Part shown: piece after piece, positions 40,533 through 49,774 of the stretch | Position numbering within the stretch: the stretch's first letter is position 1 | How the letters are laid out: each line of letters opens with the position of its first letter | NCBI RefSeq assembly: GCF_020880995.1 | Contig: NZ_JAJISD010000015.1 | Coordinates: 20,001-84,000, forward strand | Direction of reading: 5' to 3' | DNA from: Reyranella aquatilis | GTDB lineage: Bacteria > Pseudomonadota > Alphaproteobacteria > Reyranellales > Reyranellaceae | Length of the DNA stretch: 64,000 bases | Notes under the pieces: model-generated | Database searches by the model: none | Seen by the model: only the letters and a program-made list of their open reading frames with translations | What the model was told of the DNA's origin: nothing | Position numbers and translations under genes: made by a program

Positions 40533-42130
40533 AAGCAGACGAAGCCGTCGAGCGGCTTCTCCTTCCACTCCGACGGCTTGTAGTCGACGAACTGTTCCAT
40601 CATCGCCTTTGCCTTGCCCTCGCCGACCAGCCTCTGCTGCACGATGATGTAGAGGCGCGGCACGCGGCCGCGGAACTTGAGGTTCCGCATGTCCTCGATC
40701 GCCCAGAAGTCGGCATGGTTTGCCATGACGCGGACGTTGCGCACCTCGAGGCCGATCTCGGGCGACGGCACGAAGATCAGGGTCGAGCCGCGGTCGGGTG
40801 CCGGCACGTCGATCGTGCGGATGAACTTCACGACCGCGTCGTTGGCCGTGGAGTGCCGGAAGTCGCGCACGCCCAGCGGATGGCCGAGATTGACGAAGAC
40901 ATGCCTGGCGTGGGCCGCGAGGCCGTAGAGCATGCCGACCACGGCCATCATGACTCCCGCCAGCCGCAGCAGCCGGCTCGGCACGATCAGGAAGGCCTGC
41001 ACCGCACCGACCAGCAGCAGCAGCGACACGGGGCGGAAGTAGCGCTCCTCCTGGCCGATCGTGGCGCCGCGCGCCCACAGCAGCAGAAAGACGGTGCCAT
41101 AGGCCAGCGTCGTCAGGCCCGCGAAGACCAGATAGTCGCGATGGGGCCTGCGCAGTTGCCATACCGTCACGAACAGCGTGACCGCCGCCGGCAGCGCGAG
41201 GATGTAGCCCACCGCAAGCTGCGAGCCGAAGATCGCGCGGCTGGGGTGGAGCAGGATGAAGTTCCACATCTCGCCGAACGAGAGCGCGGCGCCCCACACG
41301 CAGCTCAGGATGAAAATGCCGTGGGTGACGAACACCGACCACTGGATCGATGCCATCGTCGAGGCCGCCGTCCAGCCGCGCGAATACCAGCCGTAGTAGA
41401 GGGCGATGCCGACGATCGCGATGGCGAGCGCCGCCATCGCGCCGCGGCGCACCGTGTCGTTCCGGTCCCGCCACGGATGCGGCCCTGAGAGCACCGCTGC
41501 CGAGATGGCCGCGCAGGCGAGGACGACGGCGGAGAGCTTGGCGAAGAACATCACCGCCGTGCCCAGCACCAACGGCGGCACCGCGAACCAGCGCAGCGCG
41601 CGCAGCCGCCACACGAGAAGCAGGAACCACGGCGCGATGCCGAACAGCAGGATTTCGCCGCCGATGAAGATCACGAAGGGAAAGGCGAAGCCGCGGCTGC
41701 AGACGATCAGCGCCAGCGAGATCGCGATGACATGCGGCGGAAAGCCGAAGGCGCGGTAGAGCACCCACCACCCGAGCAACCCGATCACCGAGAAGACCGC
41801 GACGGTCGCGATCACCGCGTGACCGAGGCTGAGGCCCAGCGCCTCCAGGACACCCGGCACGACATGCTGGCCGGGCGACCAGATCGACATGAAGGTCGAG
41901 ATGTCCTTCGTGATGTCCTGGGGATCAGGCGAGGCCCAGTGGTTCCAGGGCAGGCCGTGACGCAGGTCCCAGCCCAGCAGGCCCCAGCCGCTATCGGACC
42001 AGATGACCGGCCGGACCACCGCATTGACGGCGGTGTAGCCCAACACGATCGCGACGATCAGCACGCAGCAGGCGACGACGATCCACTGTGGCGACCGGCC
42101 GGGCCCGCCGCTTCGCATCTCGAGACTCAT
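40517..42130 (-). CDS. Large polytopic membrane protein, possibly GT-C glycosyltransferase-like
   Basis: A 537-residue integral membrane protein with roughly ten hydrophobic helices spread over residues 15-400 and a soluble C-terminal domain of about 120 residues. After the first helix, an extracytoplasmic loop has WSDSGWGLLGWDL and WNHWASPDPQD, which recalls the acidic loop of GT-C glycosyltransferases, but I do not recognise a family. ATG 42130 precedes the first helix. It is divergent from the TonB receptor, so the Zur box at 42183 lies upstream of both genes. Confidence 0.65.
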   Translation of the reverse strand: MSLEMRSGGPGRSPQWIVVACCVLIVAIVLGYTAVNAVVRPVIWSDSGWGLLGWDLRHGLPWNHWASPDPQDITKDISTFMSIWSPGQHVVPGVLEALGLSLGHAVIATVAVFSVIGLLGWWVLYRAFGFPPHVIAISLALIVCSRGFAFPFVIFIGGEILLFGIAPWFLLLVWRLRALRWFAVPPLVLGTAVMFFAKLSAVVLACAAISAAVLSGPHPWRDRNDTVRRGAMAALAIAIVGIALYYGWYSRGWTAASTMASIQWSVFVTHGIFILSCVWGAALSFGEMWNFILLHPSRAIFGSQLAVGYILALPAAVTLFVTVWQLRRPHRDYLVFAGLTTLAYGTVFLLLWARGATIGQEERYFRPVSLLLLVGAVQAFLIVPSRLLRLAGVMMAVVGMLYGLAAHARHVFVNLGHPLGVRDFRHSTANDAVVKFIRTIDVPAPDRGSTLIFVPSPEIGLEVRNVRVMANHADFWAIEDMRNLKFRGRVPRLYIIVQQRLVGEGKAKAMMEQFVDYKPSEWKEKPLDGFVCFYVVD

Positions 42131-42182
42131 GGAACCTGAATACACCGGCTCCTGCCCGCGCCCTATCGATTGACGCCGAACG

Positions 42183-42212
42183 ATGTTATAATATAACACA
42201 TTATGGTATAAC
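42183..42212 (+). promoter_or_regulatory. Candidate Zur (zinc uptake regulator) box, tandem
   Basis: ATGTTATAATATAACA (42183-42198) contains the perfect palindrome GTTATA-A-TATAAC and matches the core of the proteobacterial Zur consensus ATGTTATANTATAACAT except for one base near the end. A second imperfect half-copy, ATTATGGTATAAC (42200-42212), lies 15 bp further on. The site is AT-rich in a very GC-rich region and 30-60 bp before the TonB receptor start, a position suited to repression. Confidence 0.7.
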
Positions 42213-42242
42213 GTTGGTGGCGTTGGTGTGGGGAGACTTCGG

Positions 42243-44444
42243 ATGAAGCGGATCGGCGTATCGGCACTGGCTCTGGCCGCAGGTCTCTCCGCGGCCCATC
42301 CGGCTTCGGCGCAAACCTCACAGCCGTCCGCTCCCGCGGCCCAGCCTCCCGTCGAAGCGCAGCCCGGGTCCCCGGCGCCGGCCGCGCCGGATCCATCGGG
42401 CTCCCTCGCCATCGAGGTGGTCGGCCAGCGCCTCGACCGCGAGCGCGCCGAGATCCAGCCCAGCCTCGGCGCCACGCGCTACGACTTCAGCAAGACGGCG
42501 ATCAGCAACACACCACTGGGCGAGAATGCGACGCTGAACCAGGTGCTGCTGCGCGCCCCGGGCGTGGTGCAGGACGGTTTCGGCCAGATCCATGTTCGCG
42601 GCGACCACGGCAGCCTGCAGTACCGGCTCGACGGCGTGCAGCTGCCGGAGGGCCTGGCGCTGTTCAGCAGCATTCTCTCGCCGCGCTTCGCCGACCAGCT
42701 GTCGCTGATCACCGGCGCGCTGCCCGCCCAGTACGGCCTGCGCACCGCGGGCGTGGTCGACATCACGGTGAAATCCGGCACGACCAATCCCGGGGGCGAA
42801 GCCTCGATGATGACGGGCTCCTACAACTGGCTGCAGCCCGCGCTGCAGTACGGCGGCCGCTCCGACAAGTTCGACTATTTCGCCGTCGGCCAGTATGTCA
42901 GCAACAGCATCGGCATCGAGAACCCGACTTCGTCGACGGCGCCGCTGCACGACGACACCGCGCAATGGTATGCGCTGGCAAAGCTCACAGCCCTTGTGGA
43001 CGAGAACACGCGCCTCAGCTTCATCGGCGGCGGCGCCAGCGCGCGCTACCAGATCCCGAACGTGCCGGGACAGGTCCCGGCCTTCACCGTCAACGGCATC
43101 TCCGACTGGAACAGCGCGATTCTCGATCAGCGCCAGTGGGAAGACACTTATTTCGGCATCGCCTCGCTGCAGAAGAGCTACCAGGACTTCAACCTTCAGC
43201 TCTCCGGCTTTGCACGCTACTCCAAGCTCTCCTACCAGCCGGATGCGCTGGGCGACCTGCTCTACAACGGGCTCGCCCCCTGGTCGCAACGGTCGAGCTT
43301 CGCGGTGGGCGCTCAAGGCGATGCGAGTTGGAAGATCGCCCCCAGCCACACGCTGCGCGGCGGCTTCCTCGTGCAGCGCGAACGGGTCACGAGCTACAGC
43401 CAGAACAATGCGCTGCCCCTCGTCCCCGATCCCAACGATCCGACGGCGCTGATCCCCGGTACCGATCCCGTGGGCTTCACCGACGGGTCGGAAATCGTCG
43501 GCTGGACCTACAGCGTCTATCTACAGGACGAATGGAAGGTGACGCCGACCGTCACGGTGAACTTCGGCGCGCGCTTCGACGCGATCTCCGGCCAGACCTC
43601 GGAGAACCAGGTCAGCCCCCGCATCAACGTCGTCTGGGAGCCGACGCCTCAGATCAGCATGCGTGCCGGGTACTCGCGCTACTTCGTGCCCGCGCCGCTC
43701 AACCAGGTCGGCTTCGGCTCGCTCGCCGTCCGTACCGGCACCACCGCCGAGCCGGAGAACTTCCAGAACGATCCGGTGAAGGCGGAGCGGTCCGACTATT
43801 TCGACGTCGGCCTGACGGTGAAGCCGCTCGACGGCCTGACCGTCGGCTTTGCCGGCTACTACAAGTTCGCGGAAAACTATCTCGACAAAGGCCAGTTCGG
43901 GGCGCCCATCCAGCTCGCCTCCTTCAACTACGCGAACGCCCAGGTGAAGGGCTTCGAACTCTACGCCAACTACGACAAGGGCCCGTGGTCGCTCTACGGC
44001 AACCTCGCCTGGTCCAAGGTCAGCGCCACCAACATCACCTCGGCGCAGTACAATTTCTCGCCGGGCGATCTCTCCTATATCGGCAACTACTGGATCGCCG
44101 CCGACCACGACCAGGGCTGGACCGGATCCGCCGGCGCCGCCTACATCTTCAATTCCGGCAGCGAATGGGCCACGCGCGTCTCGGCCGACATGCTGTTCGG
44201 CAGCGGCCTGCGCACCAGCATCGTGACGCCCAACGACACGTCCCTGCCGGCCTATGCCACGCTGAACCTGTCGGTGACGCAGAAGGTGCCGATCAGCGGC
44301 AGCAAGGGCACGCAGATCCGCCTCGATGCGATCAACGTGACCGACGGCATCTATCAGTTGCGCACCGGCGAGGGCGTCGGCGTGGGCGCACCGCAGTACG
44401 GAATGCGTCGCGCCTTCTTCGTGACGCTGGCGCAAAAATTCTGA
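42243..44444 (+). CDS. TonB-dependent outer-membrane receptor, probably zinc-regulated
   Basis: A 733-residue outer-membrane transporter. A signal peptide (about 1-24, ASA-QT) is followed by a Pro/Ala-rich stretch, a plug domain (about 65-185, with ATLNQVLLRAPGV, IHVRGDHGSLQYRLDGV and GVVDITVKSG), and a 22-strand barrel ending in the aromatic LAQKF. Uptake is energised by TonB-ExbBD, not encoded here. The upstream Zur box suggests a role in zinc acquisition, as for ZnuD, although the His-rich loops of ZnuD are not obvious. ATG 42243 follows GGGGAG; a GTG at 42228 is less likely. Confidence 0.9.
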   Translation: MKRIGVSALALAAGLSAAHPASAQTSQPSAPAAQPPVEAQPGSPAPAAPDPSGSLAIEVVGQRLDRERAEIQPSLGATRYDFSKTAISNTPLGENATLNQVLLRAPGVVQDGFGQIHVRGDHGSLQYRLDGVQLPEGLALFSSILSPRFADQLSLITGALPAQYGLRTAGVVDITVKSGTTNPGGEASMMTGSYNWLQPALQYGGRSDKFDYFAVGQYVSNSIGIENPTSSTAPLHDDTAQWYALAKLTALVDENTRLSFIGGGASARYQIPNVPGQVPAFTVNGISDWNSAILDQRQWEDTYFGIASLQKSYQDFNLQLSGFARYSKLSYQPDALGDLLYNGLAPWSQRSSFAVGAQGDASWKIAPSHTLRGGFLVQRERVTSYSQNNALPLVPDPNDPTALIPGTDPVGFTDGSEIVGWTYSVYLQDEWKVTPTVTVNFGARFDAISGQTSENQVSPRINVVWEPTPQISMRAGYSRYFVPAPLNQVGFGSLAVRTGTTAEPENFQNDPVKAERSDYFDVGLTVKPLDGLTVGFAGYYKFAENYLDKGQFGAPIQLASFNYANAQVKGFELYANYDKGPWSLYGNLAWSKVSATNITSAQYNFSPGDLSYIGNYWIAADHDQGWTGSAGAAYIFNSGSEWATRVSADMLFGSGLRTSIVTPNDTSLPAYATLNLSVTQKVPISGSKGTQIRLDAINVTDGIYQLRTGEGVGVGAPQYGMRRAFFVTLAQKF

Positions 44445-44493
44445 CCCGCAATCGACATGATCGGCGGCGGCAGGGCGTGCTAGAACCACACCC

Positions 44494-45249
44494 ATGCCCG
44501 ACACTGTTCTCCCCTACGTCCTTCACCTCAAGGGCGGCTCCAACTTCCGCGACCTCGGCGGCTACAAGACTGCCGACGGCCGCACCGTCCGCCGCAACGC
44601 GGTGTTCCGTTCCGCCCATCTCGGCGGCCTGACCGACGAGGACCGCAGCGCGCTGGGCAAGCTTGGCGTGCGCACCATCGTCGACCTGCGGGGCGTCAAC
44701 GAAGCCGCTGAGACTCCGCATCTGATCGACGGCCTGGCCTGTCGCATCGTCGGCGCCCACATCGAGCCCGGCGTCGGCGACAAGATCCGCGGCGCGGTGG
44801 CCGACGGGTCGGCCAATCCGCACATCATGATGCAGTTCCTCACGGACCATTATCGCGACTATCCGCGCCGCTGCGCGCCGGGCTTCCGCACCCTGTTCGC
44901 GACCCTGAGCGACGGTGAGCACCGGCCGCTGGTGTTCCACTGCACCGCCGGCAAGGACCGCACCGGCTTCGCCTCGGCCCTCCTCCTCACCTTGCTGGGC
45001 GTTCCCTGGGAGACAGTGATGGAGGACTACCTTCGCACCAACGACCTGTGGACCGGCCATATCGGCCGCTACCCCGAACTCGACATCGACACCCGCGCCG
45101 CCATCATCGAGGCGCGCACCCCCTACCTCGAGGCCGCCTTCGACGTGGTGCGCGACGACTTCGGCACACCGGAGGACTTCGCCGAGAAGGCCCTGGGCCT
45201 GGACGCCGCGGCGCGCGAACGGCTGAAGCGCGATTTGCTGGAAGGGTGA
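44494..45249 (+). CDS. Tyrosine-protein phosphatase (LpxP/IphP-like)
   Basis: A 251-residue phosphatase of the bacterial Tyr_phosphatase2 (IphP-like) family. The N-terminal block GGSNFRDLGGYKTADGR leads into the fold, and the catalytic P-loop is HCTAGKDRTG near residue 149, with the nucleophilic Cys and the Arg six residues later. The acidic general-acid loop cannot be fixed by eye. Members dephosphorylate phosphotyrosine or phosphoinositides. It follows the TonB receptor by 49 nt and may share its transcript. Confidence 0.9.
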   Translation: MPDTVLPYVLHLKGGSNFRDLGGYKTADGRTVRRNAVFRSAHLGGLTDEDRSALGKLGVRTIVDLRGVNEAAETPHLIDGLACRIVGAHIEPGVGDKIRGAVADGSANPHIMMQFLTDHYRDYPRRCAPGFRTLFATLSDGEHRPLVFHCTAGKDRTGFASALLLTLLGVPWETVMEDYLRTNDLWTGHIGRYPELDIDTRAAIIEARTPYLEAAFDVVRDDFGTPEDFAEKALGLDAAARERLKRDLLEG

Positions 45250-45271
45250 GTTCCGCGCTACGCCTGCGGGC

Positions 45272-46507
45272 ATGGCCGACACGCGCTACGACACTCCCGA
45301 GCCCTTCAAGGTCGACATTCCCGAGCGGGCGCTGATCGATCTCGACGAACGCCTGCGCCGCTGGCGCCCGCCCACCGTCCTCGAAGACGGCGGCAGCTGG
45401 GCCGCCGGCACCGATCCCGCCTTCCTCGCCGACCTGGTCGACTACTGGCGCCACGGCTACGACTGGCAGCGCTGCCAGGAGACGATCAATCAGTGGCCCA
45501 ACTACCTGGTCGACATCGGGCCGCAGCGGATCCATTTCATCCGCGAACCCGGCACCGAGGTCGAGGATGCGCCGCGCCCGCTGCCGCTGGTCGTGACGCA
45601 CGGCTGGCCGGGATCGATCGTCGAGTTCCTGCACCTGATCGACGTGCTCGCCCATCCCGAGGAGCATGGCGGCGACCCGCTCGACGCCTTCGACGTCATC
45701 GTGCCCTCGCTGCCGGGCTACGGCTTCTCCGGCCCGCCGATCCGCGCCGACGGCACTGTGGGCCCAATCGGCCCGCGCGCCATCGCCGGCCTGTGGCATC
45801 GGCTCGTCACGGAGAAGCTGAACTACGGCCGGCCCTATGGCGTGCAGGGCGGCGACTGGGGTGCGGTCGTGTCCTCCTGGCTGGCCTTCGATCACCCCTT
45901 GAAGGACGAGGCCGGCGTGCTCGGCGTCCATCTCAACATGATGGGATTGCGGCCCGGCATCGATCTCAAGACCGCGACGCTCAGCGCCGACGAGCAGGCC
46001 TGGCTGGCGAAGATGGGCTCCGCGCTCGACGACAAGACTGCCTACCAGCGCATCCACGCCACACGGCCGCAGACTCTGGGCGTCGCGCTCACCGATTCAC
46101 CGGTTGGCCTCGCGTCGTGGATCGTCGAGAAGTTCCAGGCGTGGAGCGACTGCGGCGGCGATCCGCTGAAGCGTTTCTCGATGGACACGCTGCTCGACAA
46201 CATCATGGTCTACTGGCTGACTGGCACCGCCGGCACCTCGACCTGGCTCTATCGCGGCGTCACCGAGCAGAAGCCGCGCGCCCTGCCGGAAGGCGCGAAG
46301 GTCGAGACGCCGACCGGCTTCGCCGCCTTCCCCGCCGACATCGCGCCGGCACCGCCGAGAGAATGGATCGAGCGCGCCTTCAACCTGCGCCGTCACACGA
46401 TCATGCCGAGCGGCGGCCACTTCGCCGCGCTCGAGGAACCGGACATGCTGGTCGAGGACATCAGAGCCTTCTTCCGCCCCCTGCGCTACGGCGCGGCGAA
46501 CGACTAG
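45272..46507 (+). CDS. Epoxide hydrolase (alpha/beta hydrolase with EHN domain)
   Basis: A 411-residue hydrolase. The N-terminal EHN domain (about 5-110; PFKVDIPERALIDLDERL, RWRPPT) is specific to microsomal-type epoxide hydrolases. The oxyanion motif HGWPGS (about 110) and nucleophile elbow GGDWGAV (Asp about 193) follow, with the acid-base His in GGHFAALE near the C-terminus. It would add water to an epoxide of unknown identity. It starts 22 nt after the phosphatase stop and converges on the MFS gene with a 4-bp overlap. Confidence 0.92.
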   Translation: MADTRYDTPEPFKVDIPERALIDLDERLRRWRPPTVLEDGGSWAAGTDPAFLADLVDYWRHGYDWQRCQETINQWPNYLVDIGPQRIHFIREPGTEVEDAPRPLPLVVTHGWPGSIVEFLHLIDVLAHPEEHGGDPLDAFDVIVPSLPGYGFSGPPIRADGTVGPIGPRAIAGLWHRLVTEKLNYGRPYGVQGGDWGAVVSSWLAFDHPLKDEAGVLGVHLNMMGLRPGIDLKTATLSADEQAWLAKMGSALDDKTAYQRIHATRPQTLGVALTDSPVGLASWIVEKFQAWSDCGGDPLKRFSMDTLLDNIMVYWLTGTAGTSTWLYRGVTEQKPRALPEGAKVETPTGFAAFPADIAPAPPREWIERAFNLRRHTIMPSGGHFAALEEPDMLVEDIRAFFRPLRYGAAND

Positions 46508-47757
46508 AAAGCGAGCGAACGCGGCTTGCGGGTCGCCAGCGCCGCCATCACCGCGAGCGACGCCAGCGTGCCGAACAGAAGCAGCGAATCGGTGTAGGTG
46601 CCGCTCCAGTCGCGCAGCAGGCCCGACGCCAGCGGTCCGGCGGCCTGCGCCGTCACCTGCAGCGACAGCGCCACGCCGCGGATCGCGCCGTAGCTCTCGC
46701 GCCCGAAATAGTCCGCCCAGGCGACCGGCAGCAGCAGCATGACGCCGCCCATGCCGATGCCGAACAGACCCGCGGCCGCCATCGCGGTTTCGACGCTTGA
46801 GACGAAGATCAGCCCGAAGGCGCCGAGAGCCATGAACGTGGCACAGGCGGCCATCAGGAAGCGCACCGGCCAGCCGCGCGGCAGGAAGCCGATGCCGAAG
46901 CTCGACGCACCCGAGAGCATGGCCACGAAGGCGATCACCGAGGCCGCCGCCACCGGCGTGAGGCCGCGCTCGATCAGGTGCGGCGCATTGTGCAGACTGA
47001 CGCCGGCCTGCACGGGGAAGATGAAGACTGTGTAGAGCGAGAGCAGCCAGAAGGCCGGCGTGCGCATCGCCTGAGCCCGGCTCCAGCGCGGCTCGACCGG
47101 CGGTGGCGTCTTGCCGTCGGCCAGTCGATCGGGCTGCAGGCCGACATCCTCGGGCTTTCGGACCAGCAGGAGCCAGCACGGCACGAAGCCGACCAGCAGC
47201 ACCGTGGCGCCGACCGCGATCCAGCCCGCACGCCAGTCGGCGCCACTTATGGCGAACTGTGCAATCAGCGGCAGCCCGACCAGTCCCGACATCTGCGCGA
47301 GCGTGGCGAACGACGCCGCGATGCCTCGCCGCGTCACGAACCAGTTGTTGAGCGCGCTGTAGAGGCCGAGGTCGAACGGTCCGGCCCAGATCATGCGGGC
47401 GAAGCAGAACAGCAGATAGAAAAGCAGCAGCGACTGAACGAGCGACAGCGCCATGCAGGCGATGCCGGTGCCGGCGACCGCGAGGCAGAGCACGAGGCGC
47501 GCACCACGGCGGTCGACGAACGGGCCGATGACCGGCGAGATGATGGCGGCCAGCACGCCGCCCAGCGAGACCGCGCCCGACATCTCCGTGCGCGACCAGC
47601 CGAACGCGTCGGTCATCGGCACCACGAAGATCGACAGCACCGCCACCGCCGGCCCCTGCCGCGCGAAGCCCGCGAGGCAGATGCAGCCCAGCACCACCCA
47701 ACCATAGAAGAACGGCAGCCGCGGGATCAGGAACCGCGGCAGGGGCGGTGCTTGCAT
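46504..47757 (-). CDS. MFS transporter
   Basis: A 417-residue inner-membrane protein with twelve predicted helices. Between helices 2 and 3 there is GPFVDRRGARLV, the MFS signature loop. An FYGWVVLGCICLAGFARQG start and a middle cytoplasmic loop of about 35 residues resemble the oxalate/formate or monocarboxylate branch of the superfamily; the substrate is not known. It lies 13 nt downstream of the FAS1-like dehydratase gene and is likely in one operon with it. Confidence 0.88.
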   Translation of the reverse strand: MQAPPLPRFLIPRLPFFYGWVVLGCICLAGFARQGPAVAVLSIFVVPMTDAFGWSRTEMSGAVSLGGVLAAIISPVIGPFVDRRGARLVLCLAVAGTGIACMALSLVQSLLLFYLLFCFARMIWAGPFDLGLYSALNNWFVTRRGIAASFATLAQMSGLVGLPLIAQFAISGADWRAGWIAVGATVLLVGFVPCWLLLVRKPEDVGLQPDRLADGKTPPPVEPRWSRAQAMRTPAFWLLSLYTVFIFPVQAGVSLHNAPHLIERGLTPVAAASVIAFVAMLSGASSFGIGFLPRGWPVRFLMAACATFMALGAFGLIFVSSVETAMAAAGLFGIGMGGVMLLLPVAWADYFGRESYGAIRGVALSLQVTAQAAGPLASGLLRDWSGTYTDSLLLFGTLASLAVMAALATRKPRSLAF

Positions 47758-47770
47758 GCCCTCTTCTGGT

Positions 47771-48631
47771 CTAGGCGAAGGTCGCCGTGGCCTGCGCCGC
47801 GATCGTGCCCGCAGGGGTCACCGTCCAGAGTTCCGCCCCCTTGCCGTCGGCCGTCGGCCGGCCGATCGCGTCGAACGGCGCGGTGTCGAACAGCGGTGCG
47901 CGCGCACGAATGGCGAAGGTCTTGATCGGCCGCCCCGGATTGTGGTCGCGCAGCAGGTCGAACAGGCACTGCTGGGCGAAAGGCCCGTGCACCACCAGGC
48001 CGGGATAGCCCTCGGTCTCGATGCAGTAGGTGCGGTCGTAGTGGATGCGGTGCGGGTTGAAGGTGATGGCGGAGTAGCGGAAGAGCATCACCGGGTCGGC
48101 CTTGATGGTGCGCCGCCACGGCACATCGGTCGGTGCGGCCTCGCGCACCGGCACACCGCTCTTCTCACCCGCTTTCACCTCCTCGCGGAACACCGTGTTC
48201 GCCACCTCGGTCACGGCGAGTCCGCGCGGGGTGTAGATGCGGCGGGTCTGGCTGGTGACGATCAGGCTGCCGGTGCCGCCGCCTCTGAGCTGGACGTCGG
48301 AGAACTCCGTCTCGCGGCGGAGCTTGTCGCCGACACGGATGTCGCCGTCGAACGTGAAGGTCGAGCCGGCATACATGCGGCGCGGCAACGGGATCTTCGG
48401 CAGCACGCCACCCTCGGTCGGCAGCCCGTCCTCGGCCAGCACGTTGCGGCGCGCATACGAATGCAGGAAGCAGAGATGCCAGCCCGGCGCGATCGCCTCG
48501 CCGTCCGCCGGCACCTTGTCGTCGCGGTCGAAGGTCGCGATCATCGCCTTGAGTGGCGCCTGCGTGACGACGTCCTCGTCCTCGATCTTGCGGCCAAGTT
48601 CCTTCTTGAGCGGTTCGATGTCGATGGTCAT
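47771..48631 (-). CDS. FAS1-like dehydratase / MaoC-type hot-dog protein
   Basis: A 286-residue double hot-dog protein of the mesaconyl-C4-CoA hydratase (HTD2-like) type. The N-terminal FAS1-like dehydratase domain (about 5-135) contains LPRRMYAGSTFTFDGDIRVG. The second half has the hydratase-like block FRYSAITFNPHRIHYD, followed by VHGPFAQQCLFDLL. It probably hydrates or dehydrates an acyl-CoA. Its neighbour MFS gene suggests uptake and degradation of an organic acid, which is inference. Confidence 0.88.
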   Translation of the reverse strand: MTIDIEPLKKELGRKIEDEDVVTQAPLKAMIATFDRDDKVPADGEAIAPGWHLCFLHSYARRNVLAEDGLPTEGGVLPKIPLPRRMYAGSTFTFDGDIRVGDKLRRETEFSDVQLRGGGTGSLIVTSQTRRIYTPRGLAVTEVANTVFREEVKAGEKSGVPVREAAPTDVPWRRTIKADPVMLFRYSAITFNPHRIHYDRTYCIETEGYPGLVVHGPFAQQCLFDLLRDHNPGRPIKTFAIRARAPLFDTAPFDAIGRPTADGKGAELWTVTPAGTIAAQATATFA

Positions 48632-48693
48632 GGAAGCTTCCTTTGGGCTCTGCGATCAGCCTGGCCGATCTTTCCGATGGGAGTGCGCTGCCT

Positions 48694-48780
48694 CCTCACC
48701 CAACCTCTACCCCTAGCGGGGGAGAGGAGTTTGAGTTTCATGTTCCTCTCCCTCGCTAGGGGGAGAGGTCAGGTGAGGGG
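48694..48780. repeat. Palindromic intergenic repeat (type C)
   Basis: Arms with CCTCACC...CCTCTACCCCTAGCGGGGGAGAGG and CCTCTCCCTCGCTAGGGGGAGAGG...GGTGAGGGG form an 87-bp near-palindrome. It lies between the TauD-type gene and the FAS1-like gene, both on the minus strand. The same sequence type is widely dispersed in alphaproteobacterial genomes. Confidence 0.8.
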
Positions 48781-48792
48781 ATGACGCACGAA

Positions 48793-49689
48793 TCACTCCG
48801 CGGCGACGGCCAGGCCCATCTGCTCGCATGTCGGGGCGATGTCGGAGACCGTCGCGCGGCGCATGTCGCGCTTGTAGCGCTGGTCGTCGAACTCCATGCC
48901 GCGATGCATGGTGCAGCGGTTGTCCCACATCACCAGGTCCTTCACGCGCCAGCGATGGGCGTGCACGAACTGGCGCTGCGTCGCGTGTGCGGTCAGTTCG
49001 TCGAGAAGCTGGCGGGCCTCCTCGTCGGCCATGCCACGGATCGAGCCGGCATGGCTGGCGATGTAGAGGCTCATGCGGCCCGAGTCCTGCAGCCGGCGCA
49101 CCAGCACCTGCGGCACGGGTGCAAAGGCCTCGCGTTCGCCTTCATCGAAGTCCTTGAAGCCGAGCTTGCCGCGCGAAGTCATGATCGAATGCTCGGCGAC
49201 CAGCCCTTCGAGGCGCCGCTTGGTGGCATCGGGAAGCGCATCGTAGGCGGCGCGCATGTCGGCGAACTCGGTGTGTCCGCCGATCGGCGGGATCGAGCGC
49301 GCATGCAGCATCGAGCAGTAGGCCGGCAGGCGCTTGAACGATGAATCCGTGTGCCACAGCCGGTTGCCGAGATTGTAGAGGCGCTGGCGGTTGTTGGTTT
49401 CGAGGATGCGGTTCTCGGCGTCGAGATTGCCGACATCGGCCAGGTTCTTGTGCAGACGCAGATTGTGGCCCTTGCGCGCCATGAACACCGTGGTCTCGAG
49501 TGGTCCGAAGCTGCGCGCGAAGTCGAGCTGGCCGTCGTCGTCGAATTCCTGGTCGGGAAAGACCAGGACCGCATACTTGGTGAAAGCCTCGCGGATCGCG
49601 GCGAGATCCTCGGGCGAGACCTGGTTCAGGGCGACGTCCCCGACTTCGGCCACGAAGTCGGGCGTCACGGCATGGATCGACAGGGTCAT
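48793..49689 (-). CDS. TauD/TfdA-type Fe(II)/2-oxoglutarate dioxygenase
   Basis: A 298-residue oxygenase that would couple substrate hydroxylation to 2-oxoglutarate decarboxylation. The iron ligands are visible: LWHTDSSF (His and Asp, about 112-114) and the distal His in NRCTMHRG (about 259); a 2-oxoglutarate-binding Arg lies in the following block. The opening resembles alpha-ketoglutarate-dependent 2,4-D and taurine dioxygenases; substrate unknown. GGGAG precedes the ATG. It is divergent from a second 2OG oxygenase of another family by 85 bp. Confidence 0.92.
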   Translation of the reverse strand: MTLSIHAVTPDFVAEVGDVALNQVSPEDLAAIREAFTKYAVLVFPDQEFDDDGQLDFARSFGPLETTVFMARKGHNLRLHKNLADVGNLDAENRILETNNRQRLYNLGNRLWHTDSSFKRLPAYCSMLHARSIPPIGGHTEFADMRAAYDALPDATKRRLEGLVAEHSIMTSRGKLGFKDFDEGEREAFAPVPQVLVRRLQDSGRMSLYIASHAGSIRGMADEEARQLLDELTAHATQRQFVHAHRWRVKDLVMWDNRCTMHRGMEFDDQRYKRDMRRATVSDIAPTCEQMGLAVAAE

Positions 49690-49774
49690 CGGCTGTTTTC
49701 TCCCAAGCCCTTGTTATGCGGCGGATTGGACCACCGAACGGACAATCGGGCAATCGCGCGATATATTGGCTGCC

